Assembly (NCBI GenBank): GCA_963778465.1
Contig: CAVZUK010000003.1
Span: 1,178,001 to 1,242,000, forward strand
Reading direction: 5' to 3'
DNA length: 64,000 bases
From: CAVZBW01 sp963778465
Lineage (GTDB): Bacteria; Actinomycetota; Acidimicrobiia; Acidimicrobiales; RAAP-2
Every line of letters begins with the position of its first letter. Position 1 is the first letter of the stretch. The notes under the pieces are model-generated. The model did not search any database, was not told the origin of the DNA, and saw nothing but the letters and a program-made list of their open reading frames with translations. Shown here piece by piece: positions 1-7,625 of this stretch. A program made the translations under genes and the position numbers.

Positions 1-462
1 GTCCCCGTCGGCATCTCGGGAGCGGTCTGGGGATCGGGGCAGACGCTCCTCTCCAACGGGCGTGACTTCCCGGTGAGCGCCGCCGCCGCCGCCGGGCGGC
101 GGCTCTTCGAGCAGGCCGGGTTCGGCCCGGCGGACCTCGACGTCGCCGAGCTCTACGACGCCTTCACGCCCCTCGTGCTGATCCAGCTCGAGGACTACGG
201 GATCGTGGGACAGGGCCAGGCGGCCGGGTTCGTCCGCGGCGGGGGCACGTCGCTCTCGGGGAGGTTGCCGACCAACACCCACGGGGGGCACCTTTCCGCC
301 GGCTACGTGCACGGACTCAACCACCTCGCAGAGGCCGTCCGCCAGCTCCGCGGCGAGGGTGGGGCCCGCCAGGTGGCGGGGGCGGAGGTGGCGCTGTCGA
401 CGGGCCAGTGCGGCTACGTCGCGGGCAACACCTCGGCCCTCGCCCTGCGGCGGCTCTCGTGA
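1..462 (+). CDS. Thiolase / acetyl-CoA acetyltransferase-like protein, 3' part only
   Basis: The reading frame is open from the first base, so the gene begins upstream of the window. The visible part is the C-terminal 153 residues of a lipid-transfer (SCP-x type) thiolase. It shows the segment YDAFTPLVLIQLEDYG, followed by NTHGGHLSAGYVHG, whose histidine is part of the thiolase active site in this family. The stop overlaps the GTG start of the DUF35 gene by 4 nt, and such thiolase/DUF35 pairs are common and often form a complex. The role is inferred to be beta-ketoacyl-CoA cleavage or condensation; the substrate is unknown. The nucleophilic cysteine expected near the N-terminus lies outside the window. 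Confidence 0.85.
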   Translation, partial: VPVGISGAVWGSGQTLLSNGRDFPVSAAAAAGRRLFEQAGFGPADLDVAELYDAFTPLVLIQLEDYGIVGQGQAAGFVRGGGTSLSGRLPTNTHGGHLSAGYVHGLNHLAEAVRQLRGEGGARQVAGAEVALSTGQCGYVAGNTSALALRRLS

Positions 463-923
463 GCGCCCGGCCGGCGCCGGCGGTCGACCGGGACTCCCGG
501 CCGTGGTGGGACGCGCTGGCACGCCACGAGCTGGTGCTCCAACGCTGCTCGGCATGTCGCGCCTGGCGATGGCCCCCACGGGCCATCTGCAACCGGTGCG
601 CCTCCTTCGCATGGGAGTGGGAGCCGCCCTCCGGTCTGGGCAGCGTGGCGTCGTGGATCGTCAACCACCACCGATTCTCCGAGGCCTTCGAGTCCCCCTA
701 CGCGGTCGTCACCGTGCGGTTGGAGGACCAGGCCGACCTCCTGCTCCCCGGATCCTTCACGGGCCCGATGGATCGGCTGCGGATCGGGTTCGAGGTCGTG
801 GCCGAATTCGACGACGCCCTCGACGAGGCGGGCCAACGGTTCACCCTGTTGACCTGGCGGCCGGCGGACGGGGCGGATTCGAGGCGGCCGGCGGACGGCG
901 CCGCAGAGGAGGCAGCGACGTGA
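459..923 (+). CDS. DUF35 / OB-fold Zn-ribbon acyl-CoA-associated protein
   Basis: This 154-residue protein has an N-terminal rubredoxin-like zinc ribbon (CSAC, then CNRC 15 residues later) followed by an OB-fold segment ending near LLTWRPA. DUF35 proteins bind or support thiolases and ketosynthases acting on acyl-CoA, and the preceding gene encodes exactly such a thiolase. The GTG start at 459 is chosen because it makes a GTGA overlap with the thiolase stop. The next gene begins with the same 4-nt overlap. The alanine/proline-rich tail is poorly conserved in appearance. Confidence 0.85.
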   Translation: MSARPAPAVDRDSRPWWDALARHELVLQRCSACRAWRWPPRAICNRCASFAWEWEPPSGLGSVASWIVNHHRFSEAFESPYAVVTVRLEDQADLLLPGSFTGPMDRLRIGFEVVAEFDDALDEAGQRFTLLTWRPADGADSRRPADGAAEEAAT

Positions 924-2305
924 GCACGGGCATCCGGCGACCATGGGACGCGGTCGACTACCAGGAGATCGCGGCGCAGTTCCCGCCGCCCCCGGAGTAC
1001 TTCCACCGGGCCTGGTTCGCCCCGCCCGAGGAGATCGAACGCATCAAGCTCTCGAGGATCAAAGAGCGCGCCTTGCGCGCCCAGCGGGTGCCGTTCTTCG
1101 CCCGGCGTTGGGGGGCGGCGGGCTTCGATCCACGGGACCTCAAATCGCTCGACGATCTCGACCGTGTGCCCTTCTACACCGTCGACGACATCCGCCAGAG
1201 CATCGAGGAGCACCCCCCCTACGGGGACTACCAGGGGGTGACGGTGGGGGACGCGCTGCGTGAGCCCATCCGCATCCACATGTCGGGTGGGACGACCGGG
1301 GTGCCCCGGCCCACCCTGTACACGCAGTGGGACCGCGAGGTGGGGGCTGTCCTCACGGCCCGGGGCATGTACCTCCAGGGCATCCGACCTGGCGACGTGG
1401 TCTTGAACAGCTGGTCCTACGGGCTGCACAACGGCGCCTTCAGCTTTGACGAGGCTTTGCATCGCTGGCTCAACTGCGTCGTGATCCACACCAGCACGGG
1501 CAACGTCACGAGCACCCGCAAGCAGGTCATGCTCGCCCGGGAGTACCAGGCGGCCGCCATCCTCACGACCGGCGACTACCTGCTGCGCCTGGCCGAAGAG
1601 GCGCGGGTCATGGGCCTCGACCCGGTCAAGGACCTGGCCATCCGCTCGCTCGCCACCTGCATCGGCAACGAGGAGATCCTCGAGGAGCTCTTCGGTGTCC
1701 CCGTACTCTCGAGCTACGGCTTCCACGAGGTGCAGTACGTCTCGGTCGAGTGCGAGGCCAAGCAGGGCCTGCACATCTTCGAGGACGCCTTCGACGTCCG
1801 GGTGGTCGATCCCGAGACGGGGCGTCCCCTCCCGGACGGCGAGATCGGGGCCCTCGTGATCACCGAGTGTTACAAGACCGGCAGCCCGCAGTTCCGCTAC
1901 AACATCATGGACCTCTCGGCCCTCTACCCGAGAGAGCGCTGCGCCTGCGGGAGCTGGCTGCGGCGGATGGCTCCCTTCGCCGGCCGCGGCGACAACATGG
2001 TCAAGCTCCGGGGGGTCAACATCTGGCCGGAGGCCCTGGGGAGGATCGCGGCGACGGTGGAGGGGGTCACGACCGACTACTTCGTCCGGGCCCGGCGGGA
2101 GGGGGGCCGCGACGAGTTGGCGCTCTCGGTGGTGAGCGACGCGGCCCCCGGGCGCTGGGAGGACATCCGCGCCGCGCTCGAGCGCCGCCTCCTGGACGAC
2201 CTCGGCGTGAAGATCTCCGCCGAGATCGTCGCACCGGGGACCCTCGACGGGCTGACCGGGGTGGGCACCGAGGCCAAGGCCAAGCGGTTCCGGGACGAGC
2301 GGTGA
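920..2305 (+). CDS. Phenylacetate-CoA ligase (PaaK-like) family, AMP-forming
   Basis: A 461-residue member of the adenylate-forming superfamily with the shorter PaaK-like architecture. It starts with the family-typical stretch PPPPEYFHRAWFAPPEEIER. The phosphate-binding loop MSGGTTGVPRPTLYT lies near residue 120, and the C-terminal part carries VKLRGVNIWPEAL, as in PaaK enzymes. It is expected to convert an aromatic or other carboxylic acid, ATP and CoA to the acyl-CoA. The GTG start gives a GTGA overlap with the DUF35 gene, and its stop overlaps the thioesterase start, so the four genes form one operon. The exact acid substrate cannot be read from the sequence. Confidence 0.88.
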   Translation: MSTGIRRPWDAVDYQEIAAQFPPPPEYFHRAWFAPPEEIERIKLSRIKERALRAQRVPFFARRWGAAGFDPRDLKSLDDLDRVPFYTVDDIRQSIEEHPPYGDYQGVTVGDALREPIRIHMSGGTTGVPRPTLYTQWDREVGAVLTARGMYLQGIRPGDVVLNSWSYGLHNGAFSFDEALHRWLNCVVIHTSTGNVTSTRKQVMLAREYQAAAILTTGDYLLRLAEEARVMGLDPVKDLAIRSLATCIGNEEILEELFGVPVLSSYGFHEVQYVSVECEAKQGLHIFEDAFDVRVVDPETGRPLPDGEIGALVITECYKTGSPQFRYNIMDLSALYPRERCACGSWLRRMAPFAGRGDNMVKLRGVNIWPEALGRIAATVEGVTTDYFVRARREGGRDELALSVVSDAAPGRWEDIRAALERRLLDDLGVKISAEIVAPGTLDGLTGVGTEAKAKRFRDER

Positions 2306-2985
2306 GCCCGTCGGCGGGACCGGGGCCCTCCCCGGCGCCCGATGCGAAGCCCGGGGACGATGCGCGGGGCCGGGCCGCCGCCGCGCTACGCGACCTCGCG
2401 CACGCCTTCGTGGGGCACGAGGCGGACGACGGAGCACTCGACGAGCTGGCTCGGTGGGCGGGCGATCGGGCGACCGCCATCCGTGAGGGCCCGCCACGCG
2501 CTCGGCCCGACGACGCGCTGCTGCGGGAGGTCGTCGTGCCGGGAGCACCGGGGCACGGGGAACGCATCGTGCACTTCGGGGACTGCCCCGTCTCCGGGCA
2601 CGACAACCCCTTGGCGCTGCCGGCCGTCGCCTGGAGAGAGGGGGACGAAGCGGTGGTGCGTGCCACCCTCGGTCGCGCCCACGAGGGGGCGCCGGGCCGT
2701 GCCCACGGTGGCGTCGTGGCTGCCCTCTTCGACGACGCCTTCGGGTACCTGACCGGCCTCGGGGGCGAGCCCACCTACGGCGGCCGGCTCGAGGTCAGCT
2801 ACCACCACCCGACCCCCCTCGGCCAGCCGCTCGAGGTCCGGTGTCACTTCACGGAGCGAGGGCGGCGCCGGCGCCACGCGACCGGGACCCTCTCGCATCG
2901 GGGGAAGGTGCTCGTGCGCGCCGACGCCGTGCTGGTCACGGTGCCCGCCGGGTCGGTGGGCCGCGCCACCTACGACGACGCGTAG
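2302..2985 (+). CDS. PaaI-type hotdog thioesterase
   Basis: A 227-residue protein. The C-terminal half is a single hotdog domain with the PaaI-like signature GRAHGGVVAALFDDAFGY around residue 130. The N-terminal 90 residues are charged and of unknown function. It probably hydrolyses acyl-CoA made by the upstream ligase or produced by the thiolase. The GTG start at 2302 overlaps the ligase stop (GTGA). It is the last gene of the operon; the next gene is convergent. Confidence 0.82.
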   Translation: MSPSAGPGPSPAPDAKPGDDARGRAAAALRDLAHAFVGHEADDGALDELARWAGDRATAIREGPPRARPDDALLREVVVPGAPGHGERIVHFGDCPVSGHDNPLALPAVAWREGDEAVVRATLGRAHEGAPGRAHGGVVAALFDDAFGYLTGLGGEPTYGGRLEVSYHHPTPLGQPLEVRCHFTERGRRRRHATGTLSHRGKVLVRADAVLVTVPAGSVGRATYDDA

Positions 2986-3036
2986 CCGGGTCCTCCGCCG
3001 GCCTCGGGGCGCGCGGCAGGCCGCGACGGCCCGTGG

Positions 3037-3915
3037 TCACTCCCACCAATTCCCGGCGTTGACGTCGAGGCTCTGCCCGGTGATGCCGCTCGCCAGGGGC
3101 GAGGCCAGGAACAGGACCGCCTGTGCCACCTCCCGGCCCGTGGCGATGCGCCGGAGGGCCATCGCCGAGGCGACGTCGCGGTACACGTGCTCGGGGGTCG
3201 TGCCGAGCCGCTCGGCCCGCTCCTCGAAGAATCGCTCGAGCGGGGGGCCCCAGATGTGTCCGGGCACGACGGAGTTCACCCGGACGCCGCTCGGGCCGAG
3301 CTCCCCGGCGAGCGTGCGGGCCAGGCTCAGGAGCGCAGCCTTGGAGGCCGAGTACGGCCCGCGGCGCGGATCGCTGCGGCGGGCCGCCTGGCTGTTGATC
3401 AACACCATCGATCCGGACGTCGCGGCCAGGAGGGGTGCGGCGACGCGGGCCACGCGGGCCGCCGCGGTCACGTTCACGTTGAAGCTCTCGTCCCAGGCGG
3501 CGTCGGCGAGCTCCGCGACCGTCGCCATCGCGGGTGGGGCAAAGGCGTTGTAGACCACGGCGTCGACATGCCCGAGCTCCCGCTCCACGCGGGTGAACAG
3601 TCCCGCCACGTCGTCGGCCACCGTGACGTCCGCGGGCACGGTGAGGACGCGACGCGGCGGCCCGACCAGCTCGCTCGCGATCCGGGTCAGGCCCTCCTCG
3701 CGACGTGCGGACAGCGCCAGGTCGGCGCCGGCCTCGAAGAAGCACCGGGCGAGGTCCCGACCGAGGCCGGGTCCCGCGCCGACGAGGACGGCAACCTTTC
3801 CCTCGAAGAGGCCCCGCATCACGGGGGCGCCCGCCGTCCCGCCCTCCGTCTCATCCTCCGTCTCACCTCCCGGGGAAGACGGGGGGTCGTCGGGTCTGCC
3901 CGCGCCCGCGGTCAT
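3037..3915 (-). CDS. SDR family oxidoreductase
   Basis: A 292-residue classical short-chain dehydrogenase. The Rossmann glycine motif GAGPGLG is near residues 46-52, an N-A-F segment replaces the usual NNAG, and the active site has Ser in NSQAA and Tyr/Lys in YSASK. The start at 3915 makes an ATGA overlap with the upstream LLM gene, although it adds about 32 Gly/Glu-rich residues before the Rossmann fold. An internal ATG at 3819 (MRGLFEGK) would give a normal-length SDR. It lies in a three-gene minus-strand operon with an F420-type enzyme and a TIM-barrel isomerase. Confidence 0.85.
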   Translation of the reverse strand: MTAGAGRPDDPPSSPGGETEDETEGGTAGAPVMRGLFEGKVAVLVGAGPGLGRDLARCFFEAGADLALSARREEGLTRIASELVGPPRRVLTVPADVTVADDVAGLFTRVERELGHVDAVVYNAFAPPAMATVAELADAAWDESFNVNVTAAARVARVAAPLLAATSGSMVLINSQAARRSDPRRGPYSASKAALLSLARTLAGELGPSGVRVNSVVPGHIWGPPLERFFEERAERLGTTPEHVYRDVASAMALRRIATGREVAQAVLFLASPLASGITGQSLDVNAGNWWE

Positions 3916-4862
3916 CGAGACGGCCGGATCACCTCGTCGGCGAAGGCCGTCAGCTGCTCGCGGAAGGCCTTACGGGTCTCACCCTGGAGCATGATCGACA
4001 GCCACGTCACCCCGAGCTCGCGCAGCTCGGCAACCGAGGCGGCGACCGCGCCGAAGTCGGGTTGTCGCTTGTCGAGCAGGCTCAACCCGAACGGTACGAA
4101 GCAGATGTCGAGCGGCTCGCGGCGGCCGGCCTCCGTCGAGAGCCGTTTCGCCACCTCGATGCGGGCCCGGAGGTCGTCGACGCCGTCGATGTCGGGTGTC
4201 CGGGTGTAGCGGCTCGAGCCGCTGCTCTGCGGGAAGGGCATCCAACCCTGGCCGAGCTCGACGGCCCGGCGGATGGCGCGGGTGCTGTTCCCGCCGATCC
4301 AGATCGGCGGGCCGCCCGGCTGCACCGGCTGGGGCAGCATGACGTTGCCGTCGGCACGGAAGTACGTGCCCTCGAATTGCAGCGGGGTACCCGACCACGC
4401 GGCCCGCATCGCCCGGATCCCCTCGTCGAGCGTGTCGTTACGCGTGGCGAGGTCCGCGCCGAGGGCGGAGAACTCGCCCTCGAGGTAACCGGCGGCCACC
4501 CCGAGGATGAGCCTCCCGTCCGAGAGGGCGTCCAGGCTGGCGACGCCCTTCGCGGCCAGGAAGGCGTTGCGGTAGGGGAGGACGAGGATGTTGGTGTGGA
4601 TCCGGATGGTGGAGGTGGCCGCGGCGACGTAGGCCAGCGCGACCAGGGGGTCGTGCGTGTGGTGGCCGCCCGAGCGGAGCCAGCGCTCCGGCGGGAAGGG
4701 ATGGTCGGTGACCGAGACCGCGTCGTACCCGAGCTCCTCGGCGGCCCGGGACAGCTCGGCGAGCGCCGCCCCGCTGCCGAGCTCGGCAAAGCGGTCCGGG
4801 CGCTCGACCGGCAGCCCCACGCTGAAGCGCATGGGCGAAGAGGGGCTGGTGGCATCAGGCAT
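3912..4862 (-). CDS. LLM-class (F420-dependent type) oxidoreductase
   Basis: A 316-residue luciferase-like TIM-barrel protein. It has typical features such as DAVSVTDHPFPPERW, RIHTNILVLPYRNA and GRLILGVAAGYLEGEF, and PIWIGGNS near the middle. Actinobacterial members usually use reduced F420, sometimes FMN, for hydride transfer or oxygenation. The ATG at 4862 overlaps the upstream isomerase stop by 8 nt and is preferred over more distal starts; MRFSVG at 4832 is an alternative. The substrate is unknown. Confidence 0.85.
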   Translation of the reverse strand: MPDATSPSSPMRFSVGLPVERPDRFAELGSGAALAELSRAAEELGYDAVSVTDHPFPPERWLRSGGHHTHDPLVALAYVAAATSTIRIHTNILVLPYRNAFLAAKGVASLDALSDGRLILGVAAGYLEGEFSALGADLATRNDTLDEGIRAMRAAWSGTPLQFEGTYFRADGNVMLPQPVQPGGPPIWIGGNSTRAIRRAVELGQGWMPFPQSSGSSRYTRTPDIDGVDDLRARIEVAKRLSTEAGRREPLDICFVPFGLSLLDKRQPDFGAVAASVAELRELGVTWLSIMLQGETRKAFREQLTAFADEVIRPSR

Positions 4863-5706
4863 GGGAGAGCTCCTGGATCGTCCGTGCCGACGCGGCGAGC
4901 CGCTCGGCCCAACGTCGGACGCCGAGGCGTTGGAGCGCCTCGGCATTGAAGACCTCGAGCGTGAGCGGGCACGAAGAGCCCGTCGCGCGGACCGCCCGGA
5001 GCAGCGCGGCCAGCTCGGCCGCGCCCTCGCCGGGCACGAGTCGTCGGTAGCGGGTGGCGTGGGCGTAGTCCTCCGGGCGCTCGTCCGGTGCGTCGTTGAG
5101 CTGGACCGAGCGGATCAGCCGGCCCGGGAGGGTGGCGAGCTCGGCGGCGGTCGCCGCCCCGAAGTGCACGTGCCACGCGTCGACCAGCAGGCCGAGGTTG
5201 GGCCGCTCGGCCGCCGCGACGATGGACCGCGCCGCGTCGAGGTTGCGGGCGACCGTGCCCGCGCAAAACTCGATCATGGCGGTCAGCCCGTGGCCGGCCA
5301 GGACGTCGCAGAGATCGCCGACGGCGCGTGCCGCCTCGGCCGGTCCCGTCCCACGCGAGCCCACCACGAGCACGTTGACGAGGTGCGCACCGAGGGCATC
5401 GGCCGTCTCGAGCAGCAGCGCGAGTGGGGGCTCCTCGAAATAGGGCGCCCCCGGATCGTCGGGCCCCGCCCAGACGACGGCGCAGTCGACCGTGGTCGCG
5501 GCGAGCCCGGCGTCTCCGAGCAGTCCGGCCAGGCGATCTGGGCTCGCGCCCTGGGCGAGGGCCTGCCCGTAGTCGTGTGCCGGCCAGAGGGAGAGGCCCC
5601 GGAAGCCCGCCGCCGCAGCCACGTCCACGAGCTCCTCGAAGGGGGGGTTGCCCAGCGTCGAGCTGGTGACGACGAGGTCGTCCTCCCCGAGATCCTTCGA
5701 GTGCAC
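4855..5706 (-). CDS. Sugar phosphate isomerase/epimerase family TIM-barrel protein
   Basis: A 283-residue AP-endonuclease-2-like TIM barrel. Candidate metal ligands are in MIEFCAG, LLVDAWHVHFG, VQLNDAP and LTLEVF, in the order usual for the family (Glu, Asp/His, Asp, Glu). The family isomerises or dehydrates sugars and cyclic hydroxy acids, so the exact reaction is open. It is the first gene of the minus-strand operon. Its upstream region carries two palindromes and a divergent amidohydrolase gene. Confidence 0.8.
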   Translation of the reverse strand: MHSKDLGEDDLVVTSSTLGNPPFEELVDVAAAAGFRGLSLWPAHDYGQALAQGASPDRLAGLLGDAGLAATTVDCAVVWAGPDDPGAPYFEEPPLALLLETADALGAHLVNVLVVGSRGTGPAEAARAVGDLCDVLAGHGLTAMIEFCAGTVARNLDAARSIVAAAERPNLGLLVDAWHVHFGAATAAELATLPGRLIRSVQLNDAPDERPEDYAHATRYRRLVPGEGAAELAALLRAVRATGSSCPLTLEVFNAEALQRLGVRRWAERLAASARTIQELSHA

Positions 5707-5745
5707 TGGCCCTCCCCTCGGTCCGCCGGTCGGCCATCATGGGTG

Positions 5746-5775
5746 CAACCGGTTGAGTGAGTCAAACGTTTGACT
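5746..5775. promoter_or_regulatory. Two adjacent palindromes in a divergent promoter
   Basis: CAACCGGTTG (5746-5755) is a perfect 10-bp palindrome and AGTCAAACGTTTGACT (5760-5775) a perfect 16-bp palindrome. They lie between the start of the isomerase operon on the minus strand and the amidohydrolase ATG at 5790, so a dimeric regulator bound here could control both. The regulator is not identified; TetR-, FadR- or MarR-type proteins recognise sites of this size. The left part resembles a stretch upstream of the aldo/keto reductase gene (50907-50925, 16 of 19 positions equal). Confidence 0.6.
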
Positions 5776-5789
5776 TAACGTCTGCGGCC

Positions 5790-6644
5790 ATGCGCATCGT
5801 GGACTACCTGTGCAACTCGTTCACGCCCTCCCGCGCGGACGATTGGGACCGGGTGATCGCGGCACAGGGCGTGCCGCTCAAGATCCGGCGGGACCCGGAG
5901 GACGGATTCGCCAGCCCCGAGGTCGTGGTCTCCCGCATGGACGAGCTCGGCATCGCCACCCTGGTGATGGTCACGGGCGAACCCCACCATTCCCGGTTCA
6001 AGTTCGACCTGCACGAGATCACCGCTCCCTCCGCGGAGACCGAGGGCCTGGTGCGCCGTTTTCCCGGTCGTTTCGCCGGGCTGTGGGTGATCGACGCCGA
6101 CCGCGGGATGGAGGGTGTGCGCCGGGCCGCCGCGGCCCTGGACGAGCCCTGGGTCGTGGGCCTCTACAACCACGTCCACTCCTTTGACCGGCGCTTCGAC
6201 GACGCCGACTTCTACCCCTACTACTCGCTGTGCGCCGAACGGGGCGTCCCCCTGGTCATGCAGGCCGGCACGTCGGGCGGCCTGGCCCCGAGCGAGTGCG
6301 GCCATCCGATCGGCGTCGACCGTCCGGCCATCTACTTCCCCGAGACCACCTTCGTGCTGTCGCACACCGGCTGGCCATGGGTGCGGGAGGCCATCGCCAT
6401 GGCGCTCAAGCACCCCAACGTCTACCTGGGAACGGCGGCATACCCGCCCCTGCACTGGGACGCCGAGCTCGTCGCCTTCATCCGCCGCGCCGGCCGTCGA
6501 AAGGTCCTGTTCGGCACCAATTTCCCCACGGTCGGGCACCGCCACGCCCTGGGCCAGCTGGGCCAGCTCGAGCTGGGCGAGGAGGTGGAGGGCCTGTTCC
6601 TCGAGGGGAACGCCCGGCGGGTGTTCTCGAGGCTGCCGGGCTGA
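5790..6644 (+). CDS. Amidohydrolase_2 (ACMSD-like) family protein with atypical metal site
   Basis: A 284-residue protein resembling the C-terminal two thirds of metal-dependent TIM-barrel hydrolases: LSHTGWPWVREAI, HPNVYLGTAAYP and KVLFGTNFP follow the family order. The usual N-terminal His-x-His is absent (the start reads MRIVDYLCNSF), and the C-terminal Asp of the normal GTDFP is Asn. The protein may therefore bind no metal or work as a lyase or binding protein. The ATG at 5790, 15 nt past the second palindrome, is chosen because the upstream in-frame extension crosses the palindrome. Confidence 0.72.
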   Translation: MRIVDYLCNSFTPSRADDWDRVIAAQGVPLKIRRDPEDGFASPEVVVSRMDELGIATLVMVTGEPHHSRFKFDLHEITAPSAETEGLVRRFPGRFAGLWVIDADRGMEGVRRAAAALDEPWVVGLYNHVHSFDRRFDDADFYPYYSLCAERGVPLVMQAGTSGGLAPSECGHPIGVDRPAIYFPETTFVLSHTGWPWVREAIAMALKHPNVYLGTAAYPPLHWDAELVAFIRRAGRRKVLFGTNFPTVGHRHALGQLGQLELGEEVEGLFLEGNARRVFSRLPG

Positions 6645-6680
6645 AGCCGGCCCGTCTCGAACCCTGGCCGTCTCAAAAGA

Positions 6681-6716
6681 TGTGTGTAGCACACAACTAT
6701 TTGTCTGGGTTATCCT
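6681..6716 (+). promoter_or_regulatory. Inverted repeat and -10 element before the NifU/UGSC gene
   Basis: TGTGTGTAGCACACA (6681-6695) is an imperfect dyad, with arms GTGTG and CACAC. TATCCT (6711-6716) lies 6 nt before the ATG at 6723, a layout typical of leaderless actinobacterial transcripts. The dyad occupies the -35 region, so binding would repress. The closest candidate regulator is the MarR protein encoded at 8720-9193; this link is inference. Confidence 0.5.
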
Positions 6717-6722
6717 GTCGGC

Positions 6723-7625
6723 ATGGACGTAGAGCAGGTACGGGAGGCGCTCGAGGAGCCGGTGTCGATGCTGCGAGCCGACGGCGCCGATCTGGTGGTG
6801 GTCGAGGTGGACGCGGCCCGGTCCAGGGTCACGGCACGCCTGGAGCTCGAGGGGGCGGGATGCGAGGAGTGCGTCCTCCCCGCGGCCCGGCTCGAGGAGA
6901 TCCTGGCGGATTCGTTGCGCCGCCGGCTCCACGCCGAGGTGGAGGTCGAGCTGCACGATCCACGTGAGGCACGACCCGCCGGCGTGGAGGAGGCCGGTCG
7001 AGCGACTGGCGCGGTCAGCGGGTCGATCGCCGGGGCGCGGCGTGAGGGCACCCAGCCCCAGCCGCCCGCCGCCGCGCCGCCGAACGGCCGGATCCGCATC
7101 CGCGTGCCGGTGGCGGAGCGTCAGGAGATCGTCGGCGCCCCCGCCTACACGGTGGGCGGACCGCTCGACGGCTTGAGAGTCGGGCTCCGCCACGAGGGTT
7201 CGTGGCGCTCGTGGATGTTGATCGTCGACGACTGGGAGCGCTTCTTGCTCCGCGACGGCGCCAAGCCCGTCGTGCTCCAGACCGGCGAGCGCGTCGGCGA
7301 GCTGGGCACGACGACGGCCGCCGACGTGGCGGCGTGGACCGACTCGATCGACTGCGGGATCTCGGGCCTCGGCACCTGCGGATCGTGCACGTCGTGGAGC
7401 GTCCACGACGCGACGACCCTCGAGGTCGCCGGCAAGCCGGCGATCGTGGCGGTGTGCAAGGAGTTCGTGCCGCACGCCCGCAACATGGCCGCGCACCTCG
7501 GGCATCCGGACCTGAAGGTGCTCGAGCTGCCGTACCCCCTCGAGGCCCGGCCGGATGAGGAGCTCCATCAGGTGGCGATCGACTACTACCCGGACTTCCT
7601 GCGCCTCCTCGGGGTGACCGGGTGA
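6723..7625 (+). CDS. NifU-like domain fused to a UGSC-family (Cys form) domain
   Basis: A 300-residue two-domain protein. Residues 1-80 resemble the NifU C-terminal Fe-S scaffold domain (LRADGADLVVVEV, then CEEC at C47/C50 in place of CxxC of NifU). A Pro/Ala linker (about 83-120) leads to a domain whose core ISGLGTCGSCTSWSVHDA carries C219-G-S-C222. This matches the UGSC selenoprotein family with Cys (codon TGC) where others have Sec. The protein is probably a thiol/selenol redox enzyme able to hold or sense a metal or Fe-S cluster. The stop overlaps the next gene by 4 nt (GTGA), so they are co-translated. Function is inferred from motifs only. Confidence 0.7.
   Translation: MDVEQVREALEEPVSMLRADGADLVVVEVDAARSRVTARLELEGAGCEECVLPAARLEEILADSLRRRLHAEVEVELHDPREARPAGVEEAGRATGAVSGSIAGARREGTQPQPPAAAPPNGRIRIRVPVAERQEIVGAPAYTVGGPLDGLRVGLRHEGSWRSWMLIVDDWERFLLRDGAKPVVLQTGERVGELGTTTAADVAAWTDSIDCGISGLGTCGSCTSWSVHDATTLEVAGKPAIVAVCKEFVPHARNMAAHLGHPDLKVLELPYPLEARPDEELHQVAIDYYPDFLRLLGVTG

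Noticed and set aside
2986..3036. Terminator hairpin between the thioesterase and SDR genes
   Set aside because: Only a 5-bp GGCCT/AGGCC stem with a long loop is present; too weak to call.
7377..7388. Selenocysteine codon in the UGSC-like protein
   Set aside because: The codon at the Sec position is TGC, not TGA, and no SECIS need arises.
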